A DNA stretch of 64,000 bases from Aurelia coerulea (lineage: Eukaryota; Cnidaria; Scyphozoa; Semaeostomeae; Ulmaridae). Each line of letters begins with the position of its first letter. The first letter of the stretch is position 1. The stretch covers positions 11,989,501-12,053,500 of the forward strand of contig CM076961.1 of NCBI GenBank assembly GCA_039566865.1, given 5' to 3'. The position numbers and the translations under genes are program-made. The notes under the pieces are model-generated. The model saw nothing but the letters and a program-made list of their open reading frames with translations, did no database searches and had not been told where the DNA came from. Shown in pieces: positions 9,472 through 20,358 of the stretch.

Positions 9472-12400
9472 GTGGAGCAATTACACTTCATCCAGAACTG
9501 CATGCGTGAGAAACTAACAACGAATCGAATCGAATTAGCTACCACCAAACTGGATTTAAGAAATCGACAGAGGAACACATTAAAGCACGTTCTAATGAAC
9601 AAGGCGAAGAAAAACATATTCAAAGAATTAGCAAGTAAGGAAAAAGAAAAGACAACATCATACAAGAAAGTAACGGACCTGCTGAATCATAAGGAGCTAG
9701 AAGAATACATCAAAACAGTAAATAAGGAGAAGGATTTTGCCCTTTCAAGAACCAAAAAGCACTACATGGAACGGATTCAATGGATCAGGCTTAAGCAACG
9801 AAAACGAGAACAGAAACTACCGGATATGATAGACAATATCAATTTTAAAGATCACGAGCTGTCTGAAGAATTTGAATGAAATCCTAAATTATATGGTAAT
9901 GTCAAACTCACTGAAAATGAAACACAAGTCCTAACCCTGCCACCTAAATTTGCAATATATCCAAAGCTACAAAGTATTGCCACTAAAGCTGAAGTTGAAA
10001 AGACGTTTACGAAATTGAGATGGAAGCGAGATATTGAAGATACATCCAAAAATGAATCGGACACGGAGGATGAAGATGAATGTGCAGATTTCTATAGTAG
10101 TAAAGAAAACAATTTTAACATGTCAAGGTTAAGAGCAACAAATCTCCCATTCAACAAACGAGTCTGCATGCCCCCATTTGCAGATGAAGATACCGAAGCA
10201 AGGATCCAATTTGCAAAAACTAAAATATATGCAGCAATCGACAAACAAGCAACCACGAGTAAAGGTAAAGATAACATTGACAAAGGGTTAAAGCAAGGAT
10301 TGATGAGCCTTCAACAACGTATTAAAGATAAAGAAATAATCTGCTTTCCAACAGACAAATCGGGCCGTTTATCTGTTGATACTGCAAGCAACTATATAGA
10401 AAGTATGAATGGGCATCTAATGGCAGTAGTAGAGGTCGACCAAAAGGAATACGAGCATGTAGAGAAACACTTAAATGCCCATATGTCTGCATGGTGCAAT
10501 ATCTTACAAGGCAGTGAGAGAGTCCAATCAAATTATCAAGCAACGAACAATGCAATACCACCTCTATATGGATTAAGAAAAGATCACAAAAACCACGACA
10601 ACATCGAAAAGGGACCACCAACTAGGCCAGTATGTGGAGCGGTAGTATCCTCAAATTACAGAAAATCGCAAGACCACTCATCAAACGAGCCCCAGAAGTT
10701 TGCGATAGTACTGAAGACCTATTAAGTCGCATTAAGTCATGTAACGAAACAAAGGATTTAAAAACATCGATCATTGGAAGCATGGATGTAGTAGCCTTAT
10801 ACCCGTCCATTGACATTGACTTCTCCATGGATAAATGCATAGAATTGATGGTCGAGGATGCCAAAGAGTACAACAACGTAGATGTACGTGAATTAAAACT
10901 ATTCCTTGCCCTCACTGCTAACAAGACAGAATTAGAAGGACGCAACTTACACAAATATTGCCCAACAAGACCAACGAAAGGAAGACAACCAACAATCACA
11001 TCGTCTGGAAAAGCAAAAGTGAAGGAAAACGCTGGCTAGGCTGGATAGAAAGTGAGGAAAAACCTACGACAGTAGAGGAGATCAGGATAATGATGTCGTT
11101 TGTAATTGGGGTGAGCTTACGCCTTGTACTAAAGAACCACATCTTCAGGTTCAACAACAAACTGTACAAGCAGACAAAAGGAGGAGCCATTGGAGTTGGT
11201 GTAGCAGGCGATGTTGCAAACGTTTTCATGATCTGGTGGGATAGAAGACTAAATGAAATGCTCCAACTAAACGGAATTGAATTGCAGCTATATTCACGCT
11301 ATGTCGACGACATTAACATCGTAGCAAAGGCAATCCGGCATAAACCAGAAGAATCGAAGGGCAAGGCAACCATGGCCAAGATCAAAGAAATTGCAAATGG
11401 CATACATGAAAGCATCAAAGTAACAATTGACTTTCCCTCAAAGCACGAAAATGACAGGATGCCTGTGCTAGATATAGAGCAATGGATTGCACCTGTAAAG
11501 TGCGGGAATACAACCAAATTTCAAGTCCTGCATTCACACTTCATGAAACCAATTGCTAGCAAACATGTCATCAATAAAAATTCTGCCCTATCACAAGAAA
11601 CCAAGATAAATATCCTTGTGGCTGATCTTGTCAGAATCATGCGCAATGTCTCGCCACTTTGTTGCAGCACTGAGAGAACTGAGCATGTCCAACAATTCGT
11701 AAACCGCTTGCAGTTCTCAGGGTATCCACAAAAGGACAGAATAACGATTTTTCAGAAAGCAAATCAAAGATATAAGAGAATTGTTGAGAATGATAACAAG
11801 GGAAAATGTCCAATGTATAGAGGGAAATTCTGGAACAGGCAAATAAGAGATGAGGAAAAGAGCAAGAAACGAAACACATGGTTTGCAAAAGGAGGTTTTG
11901 AAACAGTTCTTTTCGTGGATGCTACGCCTCGTAGCGAACTAGCAAAGGAATGCAGAAACATTACGAAAGAAGCAGAACTAAAGATAAGGGTTGTGGAGAG
12001 GTCAGGAAATCTCTTGAAGAAATATCTAGCAAGATCAGATCCATTTAAATTACCTAATTGTGACAGTGAAGAATTCCCTGTGTGCAAGATAAATCCAACT
12101 CTAAACTGCAAAACCAGAGATGCCGTATACGAAATAAAATGTTCTTGTGGAGAAAGCTACATTGGAGAAACAGCACGCAGCTTGGGAGAAAGGTGCAATG
12201 CGCACATCAAGAAACTTGAAAGAAGAGAGAACTCGTCTGTCTTCCATCAGCATATGCTTGAAAAACACAACGAAGTAAAACAAGCACTTTCTGTAAAGCT
12301 TTTAAGAACATTTCAAAACGACGCAATGCTAAGGCAAGTAACAGAGGCGACGTACATCCATGCAGAGAATCCAGAACTGAATGCTAAGGAGGAGTGGGGA

Positions 12401-12490
12401 AATTCGAACGTTCCTAGAACTCGATTCGATCAAAGATCAAACGAATCGAACATTATCGGCAACTGGCAAGCTATCGATTCGACTCATTAA
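9472..12490 (+). pseudogene. Penelope-like RT with C-terminal GIY-YIG endonuclease (disrupted)
   Basis: Encodes the PLE polyprotein, which copies RNA from a nick made by its GIY-YIG nuclease. Three open segments remain. The first runs 9472-10650 in one frame with a single TGA at 9877-9879; it is basic and coiled-coil-like near the start, then reads NLPFNKRVCMPP and GPPTRPVCGAV. A frameshift near 10650-10665 leads to the second, with RT motif A (DVVALYPSID, about 10784). A second shift near 10960-11040 leads to the third, 510 residues long: KGGAIGVGVAGDV (about 11180), the catalytic YVDD at 11300-11311, a linker, then GIY-YIG with AVYEIKCSCGESYIGETARS (12122-12181) and R..H residues downstream. 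The C-terminal nuclease places it among canonical endonuclease-bearing PLEs. The stop TAA (12488-12490) lies inside hammerhead stem I. Confidence 0.88.
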
Positions 12491-12534
12491 CTCACTGATG
12501 AGGCTGCCGATGGGCAGCGAAATATTTGAGGTAA
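12487..12534 (+). ncRNA. Hammerhead ribozyme motif 2, overlaps PLE stop codon
   Basis: CTGATGA is at 12495-12501 and GAAA at 12519-12522. Stem II is GCTGCC/GGCAGC (12503-12508 with 12513-12518), loop GATG, with one unpaired G (12502). Stem III is the 2-bp AT/AT (12522-12525). Stem I pairs 12491-12494 with 12527-12530 and, after one mismatch, 12487-12489 with 12532-12534. Predicted cleavage is after T12526. The PLE stop codon forms part of stem I. Confidence 0.8.
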
Positions 12535-12839
12535 CAATGTTTAGTTTTAAAGTTAGATAATTGCTCGTGTCTTAAAAACAATGGTCACCAAAACAAAATT
12601 ACCGAATTACAACTTGTTGTACAAGACACGGGATCAACTGAAAGATTTAGGAAACAAAATCTCATAACGCAACACTTAAATTTTCTGTTCCTGCCATTAT
12701 TTGCCAAGTGACATCCTGACTGTGAGGTGAGTATTGCAATTGATGCAGTGTTGTGATTGTATCAATGTATACACAGGGCGTAGGACGTTAGGGTTTACGG
12801 CTTTTCGACGTGTTTTTTCTGCCTCTGCCCGTACAAGTG

Positions 12840-13140
12840 CAGCCTGGCAAAAAGCCTGGAAAAGCAGGAAATCCCTAGAAGGTTCAGCCTTTCCAGCTTT
12901 CTAGAGCTAGAATAGGCTAAAAAGTTGGATAGGAAAAGTTGTTTCTACTTTGCGAGCCTAGAACAGCCGGGATAGCCTGGAAATTCTCCTGACTAGCCAT
13001 GAAGGCCTGGAAATAGATTCCAGGCTAGTTTGGAAATCCAGGCGTTATGCAATTACTCAACAATACCGAGCTTGGAAGGCAGGAAAGGCAGGAAACAAAG
13101 GCCAAGGTTACCTGGCATAGCCTGGAAAGGCCGGAGATAT
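12840..13140. repeat. GCCTGGAAA-rich cryptic repeat
   Basis: The words GCCTGGAAA and AGCCTGG recur about ten times with irregular spacing. The region at 25010-25395 carries the complementary words (TTTCCAGGC). It may be part of a degenerate element. No coding potential is seen. Confidence 0.5.
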
Positions 13141-13860
13141 TCTTACAGGAGTGTTTATAGGTGTGAGCCCCTTTTATTACATATTACAAAGAGTGAAAGG
13201 AATATAACTATATGTTTTACATAAGAAAAGGTGTTTTTCCCATGCGCTAAGAAAACTGCCTTCATTGGCTGGATTTCAAACGTGGCGGTAACCGATGAAT
13301 TTGTTATGATTTTAACTTGACGGTTGAGCCAAAAAAGTTGGAGTTGGCGTTCATCTCGTTGTTTTATTAAAGTTCTCTCGTTAATTACGGCGATCGTCTC
13401 TGTGATTCCTGGTCGTTGCTTGGAAAAAGACGAAAAAGATCAAGAAATTAGGAGGCTTGGAGACTGAATACAAATGGTAACTAGTTTAAAATGTCGTGGA
13501 ATGTAGGCCTAACTTAGGATCCTGCAGTGTGGGAGAGAAACTGAGATACATCAAAACATAGTTACAAGAAAAGCAAGACAAGAGGGTCATTCGGTAAGTT
13601 CCGGACATATATTCAAAAAAGCCATATCGAAGCTTAACATTTACAAACAACAAGCATTAGCAGAGGACATGATTAGGCCCTAATTTCTGGTTTATCCCAG
13701 AGAAGAGAAGCAAGCAAGGTTTCATAACTCCAACATTCGTAATAGAAGAGGAGTCCATTTTTGCGACCAAGCAATTTGATTTTAAGCAACTAATTGACCT
13801 TCATTTGGGGAGCACTGCTCACTATCCCACAAAAAAGAAGGGTTTTGTTGTGATAATCTG
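13141..13860. other. Unassigned sequence
   Basis: No gene, RNA or bounded repeat could be supported between the cryptic repeat and the LINE 3' end. Confidence 0.4.
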
Positions 13861-15672
13861 CTATAAACCTCGAGCATCAACTTTTGCAAGTTCTTTGATG
13901 AATAGTGCATTCCTTTCCTCTCTGCAACAACTCATCAAAGAAGATGTAAAATCATTGAAGAGAATGCGAAGCGCTCTCTTATGGGTGCGATTGAGATCAT
14001 TATTAGCAACCTTTCCGCAAAACATCCATACCAACGGACAATAACTAAACTGAGACATTATGAATGAGTTGTACAGTAAAACAGATTATTTCTCATTTAA
14101 ATAATTTGACACTCTAGAGAAGGCACTGATCTTGTTGTTTGCTTTTTGACATAATTTTGCCACATGTTGGTCGATTTTTAGTCCCGAGTCTATGGTAATC
14201 CCCAATAATTTAACAGTACTGACAATATCAACAGATACATTTCCAATATCGAGAACAATATTATCATTTGTCTTCAAACTGAGTAGCATAACTTGGAATT
14301 TTGATGGATTGGCTACCATTTGATTAGTTTTGAACCAAGGGATCGCTTGAGACATATCTTCTTCTAGGTTTGAAGCCACACTTTCAAAAGCGTCATCACA
14401 AGAAAAAATGGTATTATCATCAGCAAAATTGCACACCTCCGAATGTTCAACAATGTAAATGAGATCATTGAGAAAAATATTGAATAATAGTGGCCCTAGC
14501 ACAGAGTCCTGGGGACACCAGTTTTTGTTTGTAACCATTCACTATAAGTTGAGCCAACTTTTACTCTCTGCTTTCTATCTGAGAGGTAATTTGCTATCAA
14601 TCTGAGACCCTGCAGACGAAAACCATACGCATTTAATTTAGCAATAAGTAAATCATGAGGCATGCAATCGAATGCCTTTGATAAGTCCATCAAAATCATA
14701 CCAGCAACACCTTTCTTATCTAATGTCTTGCGAATAGTTTCAATAAGCCGAATCAGGGCATGTTGTGCACTATGTCTTTTTCTATAAGCACATAATAGAT
14801 TTGATATATTTGCAGTCACAAAAGAATTGATCTGTTTAGCTATCAAACGCTCAAAGACTTTGGACATCGCTGTTGCTACACTAATTGGTCTATAATTAAC
14901 TTTACAGGTGGATTCAGAACTTTTGTATAACGATGATACATCGATGGTTAAGGGGGTCGGGGAAGTCACTAGTGAATAGCATCGTGTTGAAATATTTAGT
15001 AATCTAGATGTGACACAATCCGGATATTAGTTTGAGAATGTCAACTGAAATAAATCCACTCGTTCTCTTCGAATTATCTAGCTGCCTAATGTCATCCCAA
15101 ACATCATTAGGGCTAACAGGATGAAACTCAAACGTCTCGTTATTTACAACATTATTTCTAATCAACAATACACTAGGGTGGTTGTCGTATTTCTTGATGG
15201 CATTCAAAACAGGGTCCTGCAAAGGGTCCATATGACGGTGGGCTCACAGGAGCCTCAATAGGTAGTATAGCAGTGATATTAACAAAGTAATCGTTAAAAC
15301 ATTCTGCTATTTGTTTGTCACAGGTGATTCTTGAACCATTGTCAACGAGAATGATCTTCTCTTGAATATTTGATGATTTGCTGGAAAATAACGGCTTAAA
15401 AGTTTTCCAGAAACGTCTATCATTACCAATAGTTGCGGGATCTAAACTTCGAAAATATCTCTTAACAATTTTATTCCTTTGCCTCTTATACCTACGAATA
15501 TCTTCCTCTTTATGCGCTTTGTTGGCGATCTTTTTGAGCCGAGTTCTACACATTATTTCTTTTTTCATCCCTTTCGAGACATGTGGTTTATTGTTGCCTC
15601 TAATGGTTACCTTTTTGTAAGGTGCGTGTTTGTCTAACAATGTTTCAACTAGTCCTTCAAATTCGTTATAAT
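13861..15672 (-). pseudogene. LINE reverse transcriptase, family B (frameshifted)
   Basis: A minus-strand non-LTR retrotransposon polyprotein broken into at least five frames. From 5' to 3' (descending): the endonuclease-RT linker with LDKHAPYKKVTIRGNNKPH and ECFNDYFVNIT (15640-15240), the segment KKYDNHPSVLLIRNNVVNNE (15173-15004), the RT with MDLSKAFDCMPHDLL (motif A, about 14680), PQDSVLGPLLFNIFLNDL (motif B), the catalytic FADD in NFADDNTIF (about 14425), and FSYCPLVWMFCGK (about 14040). The APE domain and the last ~150 residues are missing. The upstream edge at about 15675 meets another family B LINE in the opposite orientation. Confidence 0.85.
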
Positions 15673-16125
15673 TCGTTATAGTGGACCTCTCGAAAACTTA
15701 CAACTGCTTGCCCCACGACCTATTGTTAGCAAAACTTGCAGCCTATGGCTTTGGGACTGATAGCTTAAATTTATTGCATAGTTACCTCTCACGCAGAAAA
15801 CAGCATGTTTGGCTCCACCTTCAGTGACTGGCACTAAATCTCATCAGGTGTACCACAGGGTTTAATTCTTGGGCCGCTATTGTTTAATATATATATATAA
15901 ATGATCTTAGGTAATCTGACAAAATTACTTGAAACCCATGAAGATAATTGGATTAAGCGGCTGCAGACTCTAACACCAAAATGTTTGAATAACAAACTTA
16001 ACCACCCAGACAAATATTAGCTAAAAATTCCTCAAAAAAAACCAATGGATAGGCCATTTTTTTCCGTTCACTTATTTATGCAATACTTTGTTTCCCTGTA
16101 GCCTATCATTTTCTACACATAAAAC

Positions 16126-16403
16126 GTAGCCTACGCGTAGAGTAGACCCATTATCCCAAAGGAGGAAAGGGTCTAACAAACACAGAGCAAAAGCTTGCTA
16201 CTAAGGTTTCTAGATTTCTGGAAACTTATTTTATGCAGCCTTTGTTTCAGCCATAGAGATATTTCTATTTCTATGGTTTCAACGCGTTTCACAATTGATT
16301 TTAAAAGGGTATTAGAAAGATTAATTGGGCGGCCGTAGCAAGCATTTGCTCTTTCTTTCGTAGACCCTTTCCTCCTTTGGGGATAATGGTTCTACGCGTA
16401 GGC
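16126..16403. mobile_element. Foldback MITE inside the PLE 3' region
   Basis: Arms of about 47 bp (16126-16174 and 16359-16403) share AGCCTACGCGTAGA and CCAAAGGAGGAAAGGGTCTA in inverted orientation. No TSD was identified. It could be a nested MITE or a structural part of the PLE 3' region. Confidence 0.6.
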
Positions 16404-16460
16404 TAATAAAACGTAACTTTAAAATTCAATCAAGGATTCATATGACGCCATATTCGGCAT

Positions 16461-16527
16461 CACGTGACCCCAATTTTGCATCACGTGACCCGTTCTAAAT
16501 CACGTGACTGAAAAAAGGCTATAAAAG
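16461..16527 (+). promoter_or_regulatory. Candidate PLE promoter: three E-boxes and a TATA box
   Basis: CACGTGAC occurs at 16461, 16482 and 16501 (spacing 21 and 19 bp), followed by TATAAAAG at 16520-16527. The TATA box starts 32 nt before the first base of hammerhead stem I (16552), the normal distance to a transcription start. This suggests that transcripts begin at or next to the ribozyme. Sequence-based only. Confidence 0.55.
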
Positions 16528-16551
16528 GGGCATACCATTGTAAAAATACTA

Positions 16552-16593
16552 ATTCTTCTGACGATGACCATAGCCTCGAAACGCGTCAAGAAT
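16552..16593 (+). ncRNA. Hammerhead ribozyme motif 3 (stem II decayed)
   Basis: The CTGANGA core is CTGACGA (16558-16564) and GAAA is at 16578-16581. Stem I has six perfect pairs (ATTCTT 16552-16557 with AAGAAT 16588-16593). Stem III is the 3-bp palindrome ACG/CGT (16581-16586). Predicted cleavage is after C16587. Stem II (16565-16577) does not pair convincingly, so this copy is probably inactive. Confidence 0.6.
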
Positions 16594-17627
16594 AGCAGAC
16601 AAGAGTAAAAGAAAAGATTGAAGAACTCCAAGTCGTCTTTTTCTTGTGTTCATCTTTATAAATGATCTTATATTTTGCATTGAGAAATCAGAAATATGCA
16701 ATTTTGCTGATGATAATACATTGTATGCCTCTGGAGAAAACATAAGAGATGTAGCCACATGTTTAGAAGTTGATATTGAAAATGTTCTTAAATGGTTCGA
16801 CTCTAACCGCATGGTGGCAAATCCTGCAAAATTTCAAGTGATGCTACCAAAAAGTGCAAACATCTGTATTAAAGTTGATGATCTGGTTTTAATAAAAAAA
16901 GATGATGTGAAACTTCTTGCAATTACCATTGACTCTAAATTGAAGTTTACAAATCATGTCAAGTCCTTGTGTGTCAAAACAAGTAGAAAAGTAACTGCAT
17001 TCTCTAGAGTGGCAAGACTACTTGACTTCTAGAAAGCAAGGCTGCTATACAATGCTTCTATACTGTCAAGCCTAAGTTATTGTCCGTTAATTTGGATGTG
17101 TTGTGGAAAAACCGCCAACAGTTAGATAAACAAAATCCACAAACGTACTCTACGTGTACTTTTCAATAATTATGAAGCCTCATTCGAAGAGCTTCTACAA
17201 AGGAACAATGAGCAGACAGTCCATGTAAAACACCTCCATAAACTAATGACTGAGGTCTATAAGTCTTCAAATTGCGAAAATCCAACATTCATGTGGGATC
17301 CGTTCATAAGAAAGGAAGTGACTTACGACCTTATAGCAAAAGATCTATTACAGCTACCAAAAGCTAGAACTGTTTTAAACGGCTTAAATCCAATTGTCTT
17401 CGGAGGCAGAATTCTTTGGAACGCTTTAACTGATGAGAAAAAGTCAAGCCAATCTATAGCCTCGTTCAAAATTCATGTCAAACAATGGAATGGAGACAGT
17501 TGTAATTGTAATATCTGTAAGTAGCTGAAATTGTAAATATTGCACCTTTGTAAATAGTTGGTTTGAATTAATTGCCCTATTCTTAGAGTAAACCATACTT
17601 TGTATCCAACTTTAAATAAACTCTTTA

Positions 17628-17680
17628 TCATTATCATCATTATTATTATTATTACTATTATTGTTATTATTATTGTTCAA
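17628..17680 (+). repeat. (ATT)n tail of family B LINE
   Basis: ATT/ATC triplets directly follow the 3' UTR of the plus-strand family B LINE (after CTTTAAATAAACTC). Equivalent tails follow the copies ending at 38556 and 29957, so the microsatellite is a LINE tail. Confidence 0.75.
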
Positions 17681-17744
17681 TATTCACTCGGCGTTGATGT
17701 TGACTGCCGGTTAACTGCTGGATAGCAAGTCAAGTCCCTTGGCC

Positions 17745-18712
17745 TTAGGTATCCAGTACTTTTCTCAGGATCTTTGCAGTTCCCAACAGACACACTTTTT
17801 GTAAAAGTTCTGTGCTGCACTCCACTTCAATTTTCTTCAAAAAATTCTCAAAGTTCTTTCCAATGGTACCCAGAGCCCCAATGATTATTGGTACAATCTT
17901 AACATCCCTCACGTTCCATAACCTCTTGATCTCTCTCTTCAAGTCTTGATACAACTCAATTTTTTCCCTTTCTTTTCTTTCAATTCTTGTATCAAAGGGG
18001 CAGGATATGTCAATCAGCAGACACGATCGATCCTTTCTTCAAACACAATGTCTGGTCGGTTATGCTCCAGTCGATGATCTGTCTGTATGGGAAAATCCCA
18101 TAATAACCTAAAGTCTTCTGTCACAATCACACTCTCTACTTTATGGTTGTACCATCTATCTCCATGGTCTAATCCTAGTTTTTGACATAACTTCCAGTGG
18201 ACAATTTGAGCTACCTTGTCATGTCTCCAGCCTTTATATTGTACTTGTGCTAGCTGTCGACACTCAGAAACAATGTGTGCAATTGTTTCATCCGCTTCTC
18301 CACACAGTCTGCATTCTTTTGATACATTTTCGTTGTAAATGATGTTCTTTACAGAATTTGTTCCCACTGCTTGCTCTTGCGCTGCAAATATGGTGCTCTC
18401 TGTTTCTTTCTTTAATCCTGCATGTTTTAACCAATTCCAGTTCTTTTCTTTATCCATCAAATCTTTTGTAGCAGCAGCTGTTTGCCCATGTAGCGGTTTA
18501 TCTACCCACCCATTCTTATGCTGTTCTTTGTTCTGTCGTTTCCATACTCTTGGGTCTTTGATTTCATTTAATCTCAATATTCCTTCTTTTTCAACCGATC
18601 TCATTATTTCGTGGTCATTGTTCATCACATACCAGCCAAGACTATTCTCCTCACTTCGTACAGTCTCTTCAGCTCCAATCAAGCCCCTCCCTCCTTCCTG
18701 CCTTGTTAAATA
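17745..18712 (-). pseudogene. R4/Dong-like LINE C-terminus with restriction-like endonuclease
   Basis: The minus-strand C-terminal part of a LINE that uses a restriction-like rather than APE endonuclease. It reads GAEETVRSEENSLGWYV, then KPLHGQ, a CCHC knuckle (CRLCGEADETIAHIVSEC, about 18320-18265), RPDIVFEERIDRVC with the PD of a PD-(D/E)xK site (about 18040), then after a frameshift near 18015 LIDISCPFDTRIE with the next acidic residue. It ends IIIGALGTIGKNF and LLGTAKILRKVL (stop near 17745), the ending typical of the R4/Dong clade. The RT is absent. It lies between (ATT)n at 17628-17680 and (ATT)n at 18716-18800, which fits the known preference of Dong for TAA repeats. Confidence 0.78.
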
Positions 18713-18715
18713 CAG

Positions 18716-18802
18716 TCTATTATTAGTTATTACTATTAGTTATTATTATCATTATTGTTGTTATTATTATTATCAGTATTATTATTATTAATTATTATAA
18801 TA
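18716..18802. repeat. (ATT)n microsatellite
   Basis: Imperfect ATT/GTT triplets between the R4/Dong-like fragment and the left end of the mariner-like element. A short continuation lies at 21276-21300 beyond that element, so the element inserted within the tract. Confidence 0.8.
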
Positions 18803-19710
18803 CTGGGTGAGTCAGAAAAAAGTTCCCACTTTCAACAGGCCAGGATAAATCACAGACTGGGCCAATTTTGGTTTTTTTTATTAATCTTTTGTCAATACCC
18901 TGTATTATTCTGGGTTATTTTTTGTAGATTTTTCGGATGCCAATTTATCAATATATTAACGATTTCTTAAATTTTTTTGGCCTGCCAACTGCCCAAAAAG
19001 GTCTAAAAATAGTGATCAAATTTCTAACAGATTTTCCTTGGCAGAACAAAGGGAGTGCTCTTCGAAATGACTAGGGAATTTGGAAATGGATTACGTACAT
19101 TCTGTCGCACGAGCGGTCGTTCAATGATTGCGCAAGTTTAATGTCATTTTTATTAATACAAATACTCTCAGTTGTTTTATCATTTCTTTGAAATGATACT
19201 TGATAGCAAATGTAAATCAATTCATGCTGGGAATTTAAAATATATTTCAAACAGGCGTGTAGATTTAGGACTTTGTGACGCGAAGACATGCTAGCCGCGC
19301 GTTACTTTAACTATTCCCGACGTGTGCAAGCGCTTCATTCAAGGCGCCTAGCAAGTACAGTTCTTCCGTGAAGCATTTCAAGAACATTTTGCTTTATTGA
19401 AGCGTTATTTGCTCAAGTTCACTTTCTGTTTTTGATATTCCTGTTGGCCTAAGAGCGGCAAATATCGCGTAGGCCGAAATTGGCCAGTAGCAATTTTTGA
19501 ACTCGAAAATTATGTTTATTATCGATTTGATGTGACCAGTCCCAGACGAAAATAATCAAGAAATTGTGACCTTTTCCTTGCACTAAATTTGGGCATCTGA
19601 TTATTCTTTCGTCAATTTTCGGCTCAAAATAATCATTCATTATTATCTGCACTGCAGCAAAAAGTTAAAAAATTTTCCAATGGAGAAACGACTTTGTCAG
19701 TTGCCCTTTA

Positions 19711-19821
19711 CGTAGCCTGCTTGCAGACTCTACTGATTTATTTTCATTTCAGAGATACTGGAGGGGAAACCTAGAGAAACCTCTCCGAAAAAGAGATCAG
19801 TAGAGTCTGCACGCAGGCTAC
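19711..19821. mobile_element. Short foldback MITE
   Basis: Arms of about 25 bp (GTAGCCTGCTTGCAGACTCT and its near-complement GAGTCTGCACGCAGGCTACC) around an ~55-bp centre, inside the mariner-like element. No coding content. Confidence 0.65.
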
Positions 19822-20060
19822 CCTTTACCCAGCTTTTCATCCGTTTTTCCAAAGTAAAACCAGTTGTGCCCCTCCGCTTGTCACTGTCCAATTTTCAGTT
19901 TTCAAAAGTTGCTACACGTTGTTTTTTAGAAACTTGGATCAGCACATAGTACTAGAAGTTCCTTAATTTCGCATGAAAATTTCGGTGTTTTAGTGGTAAA
20001 AGTTTCTTGGTTAGTTCCTTATTTTTGGGGTCTAAAATTGCGTTCTGGTTCGAAGTTGAG

Positions 20061-20358
20061 CCCCGTGGGGGGGGGGGGGGGTACATGACTTGAGAATGGA
20101 CGGGGGTCTGCCGCCCGGTTTTCAGAAAGCTACCCTCTTCTAATTGCCCAAACCTGATTTTGATACCCACTTTTATGATTAATTTTGGCGGAAAACTGCC
20201 CATTTTAACCATTTTTTGCGAATTTCAGTGAAACCCCACCCTTGTTTATGGAAAATCTGCCGAAAAAGGACCCTTGTTTAGAGAATTTTGGGCCCAAAAA
20301 CCCACCCCTATGGGCAGCACATACCCGTACACTAAATATGTTATGTACCCCCCGGGAG
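20061..20358. mobile_element. MITE with CCCGGGGGGTACAT ends
   Basis: The left end has CCCGT, a 16-G run and TACATGAC. The right end is ATGTACCCCCCGGGAG. The interior has repeated motifs such as CCCTTGTTTA. It resembles the element around 2870-3125, which has a CCCGGG end and an internal minisatellite. Non-coding. Confidence 0.5.

Larger units (their letters stand above)
9438..12600 (+). mobile_element. Penelope-like element (near full-length, broken)
   Basis: This PLE abuts a LINE fragment at about 9437 and contains an RT plus GIY-YIG coding region (9472-12490), followed at once by a hammerhead (12487-12534). The exact 3' end was not found; similarity to the other hammerhead context fades after AACAATGT (12534-12540). 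No upstream pLTR hammerhead is visible before 9472. The copy looks 5'-incomplete and is not obviously flanked by a TSD. Confidence 0.85.
15910..16656 (+). mobile_element. 5'-truncated Penelope-like element with 14-bp TSD
   Basis: Flanked by TATAAATGATCTTA at 15896-15909 and 16657-16670. The first ~110 nt encode the end of a GIY-YIG PLE protein (LLETHEDNWIKRLQTLTPKC, then a stop at 16018-16020). Next come about 500 nt of non-coding sequence with a foldback, three E-boxes, a TATA box and a hammerhead about 60 nt from the 3' end. Removing the element and one TSD restores the LINE reading INDL. This gives an exact 3' boundary for this PLE family. Confidence 0.85.
15677..17560 (+). pseudogene. LINE reverse transcriptase, family B, interrupted by a PLE
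   Basis: A plus-strand family B LINE. The first part (15677-15909) covers RT motif A (DLSKTYNCLPHDLLLAKLAA) to motif B and is frameshifted. Coding resumes at 16657 as INDLIFCIEKSEICNFADDN (catalytic FADD, about 16700). It continues with VARLLDF, an in-frame stop (17030-17032), CPLIWMCCGKTANS with another stop, and ends at WNGDSCNCNICK (stop 17522-17524). The C-terminal W-x4-C-x-C-x2-C pattern is shared by family B copies at 30077, 38450 and probably 52000. The interruption 15910-16656 is a PLE insertion with a 14-bp TSD. Confidence 0.85.
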
